Notes: generated by a model from the sequence alone, not told the origin. A stretch of 64,000 nt of DNA from Enoplolaimus lenunculus (GCA_030248215.1 JASANG010002141.1:168713-232712), one strand, 5' to 3'. Positions 12,101-27,100 are shown, counted from the first letter of the stretch. A program made the numbers and translations.

Positions 12101-15100
12101 CTCCACTAAAAATACTTTAGTTATATTTTAGTAACTTTTTAAGTATAAGTGTACTAAATATTGAGTATTAAATCTTTGCTTAAATAATGTTAAGTAATAC
12201 TACAGCTGTCATTTCCTGATTAATTAAATAAATGTAAAAGCTAAGAATTTTGTGTTTGCTTAAAATTAAGTAAAACTTTGCCAAGTACCATAGTAAGTAA
12301 AACCGACACTTAATTCGGCAACAGTTTTACTTAATTTTAAATAGATTTTTTAGTGAGCATACGTATTTTGGACACTTTTCTAGCATAGAAATAATAGATT
12401 AGTTTTTGCACCTTAGGTATATATGCCGTAGCCACCACACAAATTTAGCTGCCACTACAGCAACGGCTGCTGATTGGTTTGTCAGTTGGCAAATCGAAAC
12501 GTTTCTCATGAACAGCAAACAGTAAATTGCGCCATTCAAAAAACAATAAATAACGCTTAACCAATCACCACTGCCTATTGACCACTAAAGCTAATTCACA
12601 AATTTATGTTCTCATCAGCGAGCCATTTAATTATTTATTGAAAACCATATAATTTGAACGTTGATTTTAGGCACTAAAGCTTACAGTCGAATTTATGGCA
12701 GAAAATCCTGATTCGGTCAGTGTGAACTGGTACCGCGATAGTCAGCCGCTGCCTGGGCCACAACCTGAAGATGTTGCCATTAATACGACAGCCCGCTCGT
12801 CCACGTTAAACATGGTCAAACTTCGCGAAGGACTGTATAAATGCGTTGTGTCCAATAGCAGCGGTGCCGCTTCTACGACAGCTGATATTAAAATTATCGG
12901 TAATCTCACACTGTCACAGGACCTGGATGTTTGCCAAGGGCGAACTGGCTCGTCTCGTTTTACAGTGAAAAAATTTCGCATAACACTTTTAGAATGAATA
13001 AATATTTTCTGAAAATAATAATTTTTTTGCGTTTACAAATTATTAAAATAGCTTTTTTGATATACGTAAGCATGGAGGCAAATATGCTTACTATTCTGAT
13101 GCTACATATCGGTAAAATACTGATGCATATGCAGTGCCTTCATATGCCGCAGCAGTAAAATATGGTAGAACCAAAATGCATTACTGTTTATAAAGTGTTG
13201 AGCTTTATTATAAGGCATATCGGTCCTTTATGCAGGATTGACGTTACAACCGGGGCAGTCGGGTCACGGTTTGTACATGTATGACATTAGCATACAAACC
13301 ACCGCTCTCAAATGGTCAATGTGTACATGAGACTGGTATGGCACGTGATACAGTGAGACATTTTTATGCGAATATTATATGATATCCCAAAATTACAGCG
13401 AATATCACATGATACTCAGCGGGACAGTGTGATCTTCGTGTGCTAATAAGTAAATGATAAGTCGGACGGCAGCGGTACACATGTACTTTAAAATACCGAA
13501 TACACGCCTGTAAATTCTTTTTCAAAACAAAATCGCGTAGAAACGCAGCTTCATAATTAAAAGATTCAAATTTCAAATTATATATTTTAATTCTTCAATA
13601 ATCTCAGATTCTTAGCCAGCTCACCTTGCTGTCGGGGGCTAAACGTTGTTTAGGAGGGGCATACAATGGTTTTTAATGACTTACAAGCAAGGTTGTAAAT
13701 TTTCTGAGGGGGCCCAAAATTTTTCTAGGGGCGCTCAGCCCCCTGGACTCGCGCCCGTAGCCAATGGGAGGCCAGGGGGTGGGTTCAGCCCCCCTGAAAA
13801 AATGTTTGGCTTCCCTAGAAGATTTTCGGCCTTGCTTGTAAGTCATTGAAAACCCTTTAATGCCCCGTCTGAAAATTTTTTAGCTCCCTGGGAAGGTGAG
13901 CGGGCTGCCGGCCTGCCTGCTTTCTCCTTTGACTACGGACACAAATAATCTATTTAGAAATACAATTGAAGTTTTACTCAAACTTACTAAATATATTGTT
14001 TTGTACAATTTTAGAAGACTACCGAAGCCAGCTTAAACCTGTCGCAACTCCGTTTGTGGAATCATTTCGAAAAACGCAACTACAAAAAACAGGTGAAAAG
14101 TTTTTCTATCAGAAATTTTATTGTTAGGCCTGTCGCCAGCGCAGCAAAAATACGAAAAAAAGGCTTAAAAAATTTCAGAGAATGTTAATAAACAAATTTC
14201 GGCAACACTATTTCACTGTGCCATGCAAAACTATAGAGGCCTTTCTGCTAAAAGCATAAGGCTAAACCTAAGCCTAAGTCTTAGAGTTGAAACAATTTGT
14301 AATTTTACAAATCGTTTAGCTGTCGTTGAATTCTGATGACAATGGCGGATCCATGGGAAGGCCCACCCCGGCCGTGTCCCCCTCCCAACAGCCTCTCGAC
14401 AAAAATTATACAGACTGTCAATTGCTGTTCTCGGCTGTTTATTTCTCTGTTTTATACACAATAGTATATTGCCTAAGCCTAAGCCTAAGCCTAAGCCTAA
14501 GCCTAAGCCTAAGCCTAAGCCTAAGCCTAAGCAGCTGCCTTTAAATTTGTGCCTGTTTGAAACCAAATCCGAACTTATGATTAAACCCTGCTGTTTAGAT
14601 CTAAATTGCGCTGATGCGTTTGTTTTATTTGTGATTCATCTCAATAGAACGAACGTAAACAAGTCAATTTTATGGCAATAGTTCGTGGTTTGTGTGTCGG
14701 TCAAAATAAGTTTATTACCTGTGAAATTTTGCCCCTCTCCATTTTGAGAGTCTGGATCCGCCACTGCTGCCGAACTCTTTTTATGAAGGCCATACGATGT
14801 TTCGCCAATTGCCAATTGGTGACGTATGTGCCCTTGAGTATACTTTATGTTTTAAACATATATTCCTGAATTAGGTATGGGTAGGCCTCTGCCTAAACCT
14901 AAGCATAAAGCAAATGCTTGCTGAGAAAATTGACAAGCTCTTTATATTGCGTTTTACACAGTCAGAAGTTTATGGATCCGTTACTGGTTGTCTTCACCTG
15001 AAAAGATTGACTGTTTTCAGCAAGCGAAGTCGCAACTTCGTTCCTGCCTCCGCTTGCTCGATCTGGAGTGTCTCCACGCCGCCGGGAATTAACTCAATCG

Positions 15101-18100
15101 CAGAGCTTCGCGTCAACAGGGATTGAAAAATTTCAACCACAAATGAAGTCAACTAAATTCAAATCAACCGCAGTTGAAAGATCTTCCAGCGAGCGGTCAA
15201 ATGTTGAAGTTTCAAGGTCACCAGCCTTGAGCTCGCTCCAACGATCGAGCTCGGGTTTGTTCGATTCTGATTGGGTGCTTTCGGAATGCGAAAATGACGT
15301 GTCACGGATGTTGTACCCACCGAAAATTGTTCACGGGGTTCAAACGGTGCCGCTGGTTGAAAATCAGGTAAATCTTCAAAAAGATTGAAAAGTTTGCCTG
15401 CAAAAAATAACTGTTTTTAAATTTATTTTCCAGTTTTTCCGCTTGTATACTGATTTTAAACGTTTTGAAACAAAAATAGCTAAAATTTCATAAGAAAAAT
15501 TTGACAGTGTTATTAAGCAACTCTAACAAAAAAATCCTTGTTATTTTCTATTTTCATATTATTTTAAATCACAGTTAATTTTATATTTTCAAATTATTTG
15601 AAATTCAACGGCAGATTTAGAATTTTCAAAACGGGAGCCAACGCGCGATACAATACTGGAAAAAACTCGCAAGCAAAACGAACAAGAAGCCGAACGTAAT
15701 TTTAGTGCTAAACTTTAATACAAAATCTTTTTTTATCCCTGTGGGAGGCGTTGCTCACGGTAGCTTCATATCCAAAAGTATTTCAATTAATTTTAATTTC
15801 AGCCGCTCACTCTTGAAGTAGTATTCGACGCTGCGCCGCCCCCCAAAGTTCGATGGTACTACAACGACACGCCTTTAAAAGCTTCGTTGGACGTCACAAT
15901 TAATACCAGCGCAGGGGGTCGATCTACAATTACTGTCAAGCGTCCTAAACCAGGAGTTTATACAGTTCGGATTGCAAACGCAGCTGGTGCAGCAACAAGT
16001 TCCGCAGATATACAAGCACCAAGTAAATGCATTCATAAATAGTTATACTTCCGCCGCAGGTCTGTAGCTAGCTCATCTTGCTAGGGAGAGGGGGCGAGAA
16101 AATTTTTCAGTAGGGGCATTCAAGGGTTTTCAATGCGTTAGAAGCAATGTAGAAACTTTTCTAGGGGGTCCAAAATTTTTCCCGGGGAGGGGTGGTGGTG
16201 AGCCCCCCTGGTCTCCCCTTGACTACGGGCCCGCCACCCCGCCGGGGCTACAACTACTTACATAACTAAATTTTGCCGTCAGGATTTCGTTTTTAGAAAG
16301 TATAAACATAACTAGTCAGCCGGTTTTGTGCAATGCGCAAAAAGTTAGCTAATGCACAACAATCTGCATGCGAATTTTCTTTTCACAAAACAATCACGTT
16401 TCTCTTCTAAGAAAACATTACAAACAAAGTTGCGTTGGAACGTTGCCCGAAATACGTACGTGGGCCATTTTAGCTTTGATTATGTAGATATAAAAATTTC
16501 GAATCTCTTTCGAATCAGCGAAACGAGATAAGACAACATTTAAGCGAGTCAAAAACTTTGCGTAAAATTAGCTATTACATGCTGTTAACAATAAGCTTAA
16601 TCTATAATGTATTTTAATAGACAGGAGCATGCAACAATTTTCATAGCACCGAATGTACCATCTCACGTTGCGTTTGGTATAATCAAATCATTTCTATTTT
16701 ACAGTAAGAGGTAACGTAAGGTTTTCGTTTATGGAAAATTTTAATATCATCCTTGCCTGCATTAAGATGAACCTGGCATGCGCTCTTGCGGTGTTCTTTT
16801 GTACCCAGAATATATTTATTGAGTTTTACATAAAGTTTTGTCCAAGACTTATTATTGACATGCACTGGCTAAAATACTTAAAAGTAATGATTAATAATTT
16901 TTATATGTTTTTCAGGACGAATTGTACCGTTGGTTGTTTCAAAAGTTAATCAACTGGTCACTGAAGAATGGGTTTGTTCCGATGATGATGAAGTTATTCA
17001 AACAGGTAAAGTGAAACTTGTTCATTACTTCATTCTAATGTTAATTTAAAAATTGCTATTCATTTCTATGCTAATTTAAACTCATAGAACAAGAATGGCA
17101 GATACTTTATTGAAAATTAAAGTAATCAAAGAAAATGGCTGACGTCAGCTTTAACGATTGTTCTATTACTTTTTCGTATGTTGTGTACTTTTTTCAAACT
17201 AAGCATACTGAATATTGCAAAATGTTAAGGTTATCAAAAAGGATTATTTCTGGTCGCATAGAAATTTTACTAATGGGCGAATCATCACCGAAGTGCAGGG
17301 CCGCAGCAGCCACTCCCCATACCCCCATTTGGGCACCACCAACCCTAATGGGCCCCCACCCTAACCGGTTGAAACAAAAACCGCCGAAAATTTGTATTGC
17401 GATTGCCTTTTCGTTCATTTTGCTCGCGAGTTTACGGGGGCCCCACCCTGCAGTCTGGTGGAGCCCAACTTCTGTGTATTCAGGCACTGCCAAACAGGGC
17501 ACTCAAATTTTTGATTTTTGAAACTCTCAGCGAGGGCCATATGAATGTGTGGGTCTTCAGGCCGCGGTCTTGCAGGTCTCCATTAATGTCCGTCATCGGA
17601 TCCTGGCGCTGTCCACTATTTAAATTATTTGTTTAAATATTATTTTAAAGCTAGTAATGCAAAACTGAAATTTTTTTGAGAAACCTTGGTCGTCTTTAGA
17701 CGAGATTTTAACTAAAAGTTCGTACACTGCAGCGGTCTAGAATACCTTCTAGAATGCGTGCTTTGGTATTCCAAAACACACAGCAATGATAAAATTAATA
17801 TCCGAGCCTGATTGAATTTCAGGTCCAACGCCTTATCCGCCCAGAATAATTCAAGGTTTGCGAAGCAAACGTATTAAACCTGGTGAATCAATTGCGCTTC
17901 AGGTAAAAGTTGCCAATGATTTAATACGAAAAGCATTCAAACCAGAAAAAATGCCAGATTTAGCCAATATGAATATTTCAATAGGTTTAGTTAGCCTTGG
18001 AAAAACTTGTTTACTTCGCTATCGACAATAGCTTCTACGAGATCTATAAAACTATTAGGAAATTAATTATACGTCGTTCACAATAAAAATTCTATCCCGG

Positions 18101-21100
18101 CCACCCAAAACTTCCATATGGTTGTAGGGTTAACACTTGATAACATCAAAAATTTACAACCGTTACCCTTACCTCAAGGTAAGTGTGGCGTTGATCCTGC
18201 AACGCTCGTGAAAACAGAGTTACTCCCCCCGCGATAATTATAAAATAGTAAGTTAACAAGTGTTACATGGAACCGTAAAAATGATTTCATTTCGGCATGG
18301 TATAATCTCATATGAAAGTGTTTTTACGAACGAGTGTAGCGAGCGAGAAAATTTTTTTAACCTCTGATTCTGAATCGTGTTAAATATATATACGTTTTTT
18401 TCTGAACTTTGCATAATTTTGCTTTGAAATACTTCTTGTCTATCGGTTACACGCCATTGTGTCATATATATTTGTAAATGTTTTATTTTCAGGTTGAAGT
18501 TGACGCCTATCCACCGGCTCAATTCACATGGTACTTCGAGGGTCAACAATTGCTTCCAACTGGTAATATTTCAATCAGCGTTGAACACGGCCGATTTTCA
18601 ACTATTCGAGTTCCATCGACAGCCGAAGGATGTTACACAGTTCGAGCGACTAATGAAGTTGGATGTGCGACAAGCTCGGCTTATGTGGTGGTCAGAGGTA
18701 CACATACAGCTGGTTCCTCGTTGAAAATTTTAACCCCTTGTCACATTGAGTTGCCTATAGGCAACTCAGCGCAGTGTATATACGTTAAATAGTACATATC
18801 GCACCGTGTTTAACAATTGCAACACGTATACATAGTACTAAATCACCACAAGACGTGAGAGCTCCCTCGGTCTCGAGCGTCAAGCTCCTATAGCTGAGTG
18901 GTGATGGTATACGCCTCCCAGTCCAGTCACTGGAGTTCGAATCCTAGCATAAAACGAGGTCTCAGGGGAAATAGAAAATATTCATATGAGAAAGGGTTAA
19001 ACAAACATCACCTGAGTATTGGGAACTGAATAAAGTTAGTAAAATTGTTTAAAAAATAAACAAAAAATTGTAAAATTTCGTAACACTGCAAAAATTTAGC
19101 TAAACTTCAACTAAATGTTACCCATTGAGTAATGGCTTCGTCCCCACCGGTTCTGTGGCGCCCTACACCCCCCATCGATCTCGAAGCGCAACCCACCGAA
19201 ACTTTTTCATCATTTTTGATCACCACAATTTTCACAAATATAGAAGTATTTAGAATTACAAAGCAATTGATATACCACTTTGATCCACGTCCTACATTAA
19301 AACTACACAGCAGTAATTGTTTGCCAAGTGACCTAATGTTTTTATGATTATTTCAGAACCACGAAAACCAAAAAAACAGCCGTACCCACCGAAATTTATT
19401 CACCACCTCTCGGATCATCAAATCGCACTGGGGGAGAGTGTCGCAATGTTCGCGTTGGTTGACGCGTACCCTCCAGCGAAGCTGACATGGTACATAAATG
19501 CTCAACAACAACTCGAGACGGATCCAAGCTTTAAATTTGGTAAAAATTCAACTTCGGCTCAATTTCAAAGTCCACAACGTGGCGAATATCGAATTAAAGC
19601 TGAAAATGTTGCCGGAGTCGCGTTCAGTTCAGGAATACTCGAAGTTATTGGTGAGTTAGCAGCGGATCTAAACTTTTTTAGGATCGCGTTTTGTACAAAT
19701 GGTCTTGTGGTTTTCGGGCCCGCAAGCAAGGACGTCCACACGGTGAGAATTGCGAGGGGCGTGCCCCAAGAAGATTTAGCCCCGTTTTCTAAGTGATATG
19801 AAATCCGCGCATGCCCCATGTCAAACTATTTTGCTTCCCCCGAATCCAGTATTTTGTGTTTGCTGCAGTCCTGTGAATGAACGTTTGAATGTCTGAGAGT
19901 ACTTGCTTTACTGGATCAGTGTTAAAATAGTTTGGCTGGTAAAATTGCACACTTAAAAATGTTGCATATTTTGAGCGTTTTTAAGGTCAACGAAAAAATA
20001 CATATTTAGAAAATTTTCGTGTTTGTGTAGTAAAAATATTTTTAATTTTAACGAATCATCTATAATCGTTGTGAATGTTCGATTTTCAGAACCACCCAAA
20101 CCGGTCACTCAAGCGGTTATAACGTTTCATCAAACTGAAACCGCTTTGGAACGCAGTCCAACACCGCCTGAAGAAATTGGAGATCCGCCAGTGTTTATTC
20201 GAGTAAACAAAATTTGTTTTACCTGGTATAATCAACTGGTCAAATGTTGCTATTAACCCGTTCATAGATAGAGTAAACTATGAGCAACTCAGCGCAAACT
20301 GTGTTACGTGAATTAGTATAAAATGTGTAATGAACAATTAATACTGCGCTTATACGTAGTCCAAAAACCCCACAAAACATGCCAGTCCCATCTAGACGCC
20401 TATGCTAGGTGGGATAGGGGAGATGAGATATATTTGCCTCAAATTTTCGAAACGAATAAGAAAGCGTACGTTAATTAGTCTGTAAAATAACCTTAAAGGT
20501 GAAAATTAATTCTGTTCGCAAAAAAAATTTAGACGGAAATTATGCTCTTCTGAACTGAAATCATTGCTATGCCTCTGCTCAACTGGGTCACTAACTAAGA
20601 CTTTTATTTAAAATATACACAGTAGAACATGGTTATATTTTTGGTATGTGTTCTCGACATTTAAAAGCGCTCGATTAACTGATTTCAGATTCCTCAAAAC
20701 GCTCGAATAAACACTGGAGACTCGTTGACAATCGAAGCGGAAGTTCGTTCAGATCCGGTGGCGCGGCTTTCGTGGTTCATCAACGGGGCCCCATTGCCAT
20801 CTGAGGGCCGCCCACCGGGTATGGTTGTATCTAGCGACGGTCCAAATCGAACTAAACTACAAATCAACGACGCTCAATTTAAGCAAGCAGAATTTGCAGT
20901 CATTGCTGAAAACGAATGGGGTCATGCGTCGGCGACTTGCAGGGTGCTCTGTAAAGGTTAGAGAGGGTGATAGCAACGGGAATGTTGGATGCTGGGCGTA
21001 GACTTATTGCTGTATGCTTGTGGCCATTGTATAGAGTTTGCTTGCCGAAACCATACAAACAGTTCAACTGTAACTGTGACATGGTGGCTATGCCGTGAGT

Positions 21101-24100
21101 ATTATGGTAAAGTGCTGCGGTTTGAGTGAATTATTCAGAATTATTTTAACGCAAATTATTTTAGTTTAAAATTATTTAATTTATTGTTTTGAATTTTAAA
21201 ATTTGTTAGCAAACTGTAATATTTTGAAGTGTAATGGAATTAATTATTTTAAAACTTCCAAGTAAATATTGATTATATATTTCAGATCCCAAACCGGTTT
21301 CAAAAGAACAACAAGTGATCGATGAAGAATGGCTTGAAATCGACATTAAAGAGCAAGTCCGACAAGGACGCAAGCCGTATCCGCCGAAAATTACCAAAGA
21401 AATTAATTCGCAATCAGTTTACCAAGGTTGGTTTTAAATTAAAATTTTTAAAAAATGGTTTCAACTGAAGTTGAAAAACGGAACTCCGAAGGATTTCAGT
21501 TTGAAAAAATGATATAAATTTTAGAAAAGTTGACAAATTCGGTTTACAAGTAGGCACACTTTAAAGAAACATCTGCTTGGATACAGACGTACGGCCCGTT
21601 GCCAAGGAGGTGCTAGGGGGGCTCAACCTCCCCTGGATAATTTTGGGCCCCTTTACAAAGTGTTAAACCTTGCTTGTCATGCATTGAAAACCCTTGAATG
21701 CTCCTCCTGAAAATTTTTTAGCCTTCCCCCAAGCAAAGTGAGCTGGCTACGAGCCTACAGACGTACTATGTGAGTTAATCTTTTCCATGACCGCAAGTAT
21801 CAATGGGAGGGCGTTAGTTTTGTGGCACAATCTCACCAATAGTATTTGTTCCCATTGCTCAGAGCTATTTTGATTGGTCACATTTCACACACTTCGTACG
21901 CAACCTAAATACAACGCTGTTTTTGCTTCATTTTCCTAGGCTGTGCTCCTGTTTCAATATTAAAATATTGAAAAATTCGTACTCAAATTTGAAAAATTAA
22001 ATTTTAATTTTTGTAGACGAAACCGTTACACTTCACGTCGAAGCGGACGCTTATCCTCCGGTTGAATTTGCATGGCTCATTGACGGAGTTGAACAACGCT
22101 CAACTGCTCCTGGCGTTAAAATAAGCAACAAACGCAAAAATAAGTCGACTGCAACGTTTCTCCAAGCACTCGAAGGGTTATACACTGTTGTTGCCCGTAA
22201 TGAACTCGGCGAAGCTTTAAGTTTAGCCCAAATCGCTGTTAAACGTAAGTTTGAAGCAACGATTGTTCAATTTTTAGTTTCAATGAACACTGGAATAGCA
22301 AGAATGTTGATTCGAGAGGGCACGTGTTGATCGGTATCAACCATGAGGCCAATGTTACTTTTAGGTGCGTAACAGTAGATTAAGCATATTCATAAGCCTA
22401 AGCCTAAAGCGTTGTAAAATGTGTTCCTAAGCCTAAGCCTAAGCCTAAGCCTAAGCAAATAATGTACTCTTGAATCTCAATCTACTCTTTTATAGACCCA
22501 CCAGAAACGTGTACTCCCGTTAAAGTAACATGGGCCAATCGTGGCGAGCCATTGAACAAAATTTTAACCTTACAAAACTGCTATTTTTTGAAGTTTTAGG
22601 AATTTCAATGGTAGATATATCTCCCTATTCTGTAGATTGACACGGGTCACCATGTTTGACCCATCACCCACCGTGAAATCATAGTTAGTGGTCCCATGAC
22701 CCATTTGACCCACGAGTCATGACTCAAGTTAACAGTTAAATCCACGTATACTGTATTGACCCGAATAAGAGGGGGGTGATAAGTGAAGGTCCCCCATTTC
22801 AAGCCCGAATCAATAAGAGTCCGTATCCCTAATAAGAGTCCGTAAGCGGATAGTGTCCTTAAACCATAATAGAGTCCATAAATGTCAATTAACCCTAATT
22901 GTAGCGCCTAAATGACTCCAGGACCAAATAATTTGAGTTCGAAACTTTAAAGCGTACTTAAATTTTAAAAGCACAGTCCTAAGTATAACCTAGTATTCCG
23001 GATATATATCAGTAACGAAGGGCGGCGGAGCGTGGGGTAAAAATATATAATAGTCCGTAACCGAATAACATGGGGGTACCCTCAAGCAAAATTAATATCA
23101 GCTCCCCCTCTTATTCGGGTCACTACAGTACTCAAATCGGTAACAGAAACTGATTTAGCAGGGAGAAAATGCCTAAGGGTAGCGCTATATTTCTTATCGG
23201 GTCAGACGCCTTTCGCCACAGTACTACAACGCACGTTTACTGCCGTATGGAACAGCATATAAATTTCTAAACAAAAATTTTGTTAACGCACCGGGACGTC
23301 CGGTGCCTCCCGACATGTATAGCACCACCATAGGGCGCCTTCTGTAGTGCACTTCCACAAATTGCTCCGTATATGTCAAACGTGCATCCGAATTCAACCG
23401 TGTAAATATAAGGTTATGGATTCGTAAGGCCCCTATGAGCGATGACGCTTGAAATGTATACACCGTACGTGAATAATTTTTATCCGGTTGAAGCTCTATT
23501 CACACGTGCAAGTTTTTGCTGCGCGAACGTGCAGCTGTGAGAATGTGCAGCTGAAAATTGCACGCAGAAGTTGCATTTTTTCATCTGCCAATGAAAAAGC
23601 GACTGCAATAAATTCAGTAAACTTTTATGGTTATTCACTCATGTGATCTAAATTTCTAGCTATGATTTTTAAAGAATTATTTGCAGCTGCAAGTTTTTCG
23701 AATGGGATTTTGGATAATACTTGCAAGTGCAAGTTGCAGCTGCCTATTGTCGAAACAAAAACTTGCACGTGGGAATAGGGCTTTATACTAAACGATTGAA
23801 GTTTAAAACGCTAAAGGTGAAGCATCAGGTGACTTTAAAATTGTTTAATTTCAATTTTAGGTTAATAACCATTCAGGTTTACAAGGTTCCAAAACCCCAT
23901 CGTCTTCACCTGACGGCTATTTTTGTTAACTGTCCCTTTGAAAACTACATTTGGTGTTTCTAAAATTTAACGCTCTGCCTAAACTTTTAAGTCGAAGCCA
24001 AAGTTTGAAAATTGTCGTAAATTTTTGACGTATTCGCTTTGTATCTCCTTTGATATCCTTGGAGTAGCAAATGCGGGATCACCGCATTCTTGAAAAAAAT

Positions 24101-27100
24101 TTGAATCATTTTTAAATTTCAGCAGTTGAGCAACGATTTGAATTTGTTCAAATTCCACAACAGTCAACGATGGTCGAAGAACATCATACAGAAACGGTTC
24201 GAGAAGAATTTATGCCTGACGCCAAACGGGAACAACCGGCGTTTTTGCTCAAAACGCACATGGAGACGAAATCGCGTAAACGTGACGGTAAATGATGTGT
24301 ATTTTAATGTTTTTAAAATCTAATTTTTCAAAAATTCAAATTTTGATATTATAACCCGTAATTTGCAAGCTTGAAAGCACAATTTCTTGAAAAATGTAAA
24401 TTTTGATATTTACATGATTTATGTATGTCTTTTATCAATCTTTTCAAAAACTAAAATTTTGATGGTTTACATGATGTGTGAAAATGAAAAAAATTGAATT
24501 TTTCAAAAATCGAAGTCTTAAAATCAATTTCATTAAAAGTTTAACTTTGTCATTTGATTTTAGGTATAATCTGTAGAGACTTTAGTGAGGGCTTTACACA
24601 AACTGAGTCAAATTAGACTCCGCCAGAGTCAAACGTGAGACTCACAGAGTTGAATTTGACTCTGGCGGAATCGAATTTTGACGCAGTTTGTGTAGTGTCG
24701 TTGAACCTATTTCGGAGAGAATCAATTTGACTAACCATTTTTTGCAGTGTATACTTTTAGGCTTAAACTATTCATGCTTCAGATGAAATTAGCGCAATCA
24801 AACTGGCTACATCAATGTCACGAGCAACTCCAAAACGTGTTTCACCTGTTGACAAGAACCACTTTATTAGGTTAGTCATTTTAAATGTTACTAAAACTTA
24901 ATTATTTTCGAAAAAAATTGTAAGACATCAAAATACCAAGTGTTTTTAAAAAGTTTGTCATTTTTGTAATTCCCTTCTATATCGGTAAAGTTCCACCGCC
25001 CACAGATGTACCATGTATAGCTGAGGGTCGTAATAGCAGTGCAAGCATATTCCTAAACCAAAACGTAACCCTCTTAACTCATAACTAAGCCTACGTCTAA
25101 ACCTGAGCGTATACGCAAAAGGTGTTTCCTGAAACGGAAACAACAAACGTGCCAAAACATTTGATAGTTCGTTTTGGGACTCAAAGAAAAAATTTACTAT
25201 TTTAATAAACCCCGAAACTGTACGTGCACAATTATCTTTTATCCGATTCAAAATTCAACCATATTGTTTCCTAAATATCTCTTGGCAGACGGTGAACTTA
25301 ATTTGTCAATTTTTTAAATTATTTTTACACTTTTTTCAATTTTTTTGAGTTTGCATTTTTAATTTTCATAAAATTAACTTCTCGTTGTTTCTTGAACCGT
25401 ACGCAGGTCTGTTACGGATCAAAAAAATTATTTTTTGATTTTATAGAAAACTTCCAAACTATAAGTCTAAACCCAATATTGATGCCTTAGTTCTCTGGGG
25501 TCCTACCGAACTTAAGCAATCTATTTATCCCTAGTATACCAGCTCAAGCCCATGTAAAAATCAGGGGCGGAGAGTTTTTCTGTGACACGACTAGAAAAGA
25601 GTAAGCTTAAGCTTTAAACTAATTTTTTGCTTGGCTTAGGCTAGGGCATAGGCTTAGCAATATGCTCTTTCGTGCGCTTAGGCTTAGGCCTATGCGTAGG
25701 CTTATGCTTAGAAATTTGCTTATAATACTGTTCCTCCACTGTTCTTTACATTGGCCCCAGCTCAAGTCCGTGCAATTATACACACACGTTTTGTTGATGT
25801 ATTTTTAAAAAAAAATTTAGATTTGGCGATCAGCCAATAGTTCAAACGGTTGACGAATCTGTCGAAAACGCCGCTGACGGTATGCTAACGCTAAAAGCAT
25901 GCGTAGAAGCTGCACCTCGAGCGAATGCTACTTGGTATCATAACGGAGTTGAAATTGAAAAATCAACAAATAAATATTCAATTTCCACAAACCAATTCGG
26001 CGAATGCATTTTGACAGTCCAACCGCCTGTGGCAGATGGAGCGAAGTTCAGTGTGATCGCTGAAAACTCGGCTGGAGTTATATCAGCCACAACTGAATCA
26101 AGTATACGCAAAGGTATTAAAGTTTGTAATTGATATTTGTTACAAACATTTCTATTTCACAATAACTTGCGTACACCATGTTATAATTTTAATGCTTCAC
26201 ATGTAGCGAAAAGGTAAAAATACCGCTATTAATAAATTGAGCAGACCTTACATTTTCTACTGCTGTTATTCGCAACGTCGCCTCAGCGAGGTCGTGTTTA
26301 AATGGTTGTCCGCCGTATATTGCATCGGCATATGTACGTGGTTGCTGAATTCAATATTAGCACTATTAATGTTATAAACTCCCATAAATGGTTATGTACT
26401 GTAGGTCGCATAAATCGCTTGTAGGTAGTGTTTGATTATGTTTCTGGTTTTAAATTTGTCAGCAGAACAGGTCTTTGCTATCCGATAGAAGGAGGAAGCG
26501 ACCGCCCACCACCGATCTCACGGCTGAACTTGTGGCAAAGTCCCAAAGTGTACAGGGTAAAACCGTCAATGTCATAAAAATTGGTTATTAAATATTGGAG
26601 AGAGCTGCGTTTTGTTTCTACCCAACAAATTTGGTAGGTTCCAATAACCGTTCAGCAATGTGTGGCTTTGAAAAACGGGCCAAGATGCCCTAAAAGTTAA
26701 AAGTGATATCAGGATCGAAATTTTAGCAAGAGATCATCGTGTATTGCAACGGTGTGCCATGGCCATTCTACCACTATTGTTTCACGTATTTTGTTAGAGT
26801 ATCGCTTATGGTATAAAAATGACGGAGCGACTCACAGAATCTGTACAAATAACATTAACTAGTAATCAGTAGTTGCACACATGTACAACTTTCAAGTATA
26901 TAAAAATCTACACTTAATTTGCATATCTAAAAGTCACCTGGAACGATGTCCAAAATACGTATGTCGGGCGCTCCAGCTTTAATCTATAGATGTATTTAGA
27001 CATATTTATATTCTGCAGTATCAAATGTGTTTTGCAAAAAATTATACTTGTTTGCGTATATTACATTACAATCTTTATATGCAAGTGTTCTGGTTCAAAA

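Larger units (their letters stand above)
12900..14014 (+). other. Intron with several repeat insertions
   Basis: Contains a partial relative of the 49456 MITE at about 13215-13470 and a head-to-head pair of GC-rich MITEs at 13610-13912. No exon seen. Confidence 0.5.
22245..24122 (+). other. Intron with three MITEs and an orphan ORF
   Basis: Holds a reverse TTAGGC-MITE (22347-22536), a TACTGTAGTGACCC element (22749-23130) and a CACGTGCAAG element (23491-23786). An open frame on the - strand at 23224-23463 is discussed in the findings. Confidence 0.6.

Noticed and set aside
14231-14566. ORFs reading GLGLGL and PKPKPK on opposite strands
   Set aside because: Both are read-outs of the (GCCTAA)10 array.
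18884-18950. Functional tRNA gene
   Set aside because: A and B boxes are present but the acceptor and anticodon arms do not pair; the block is repeated inside a MITE.
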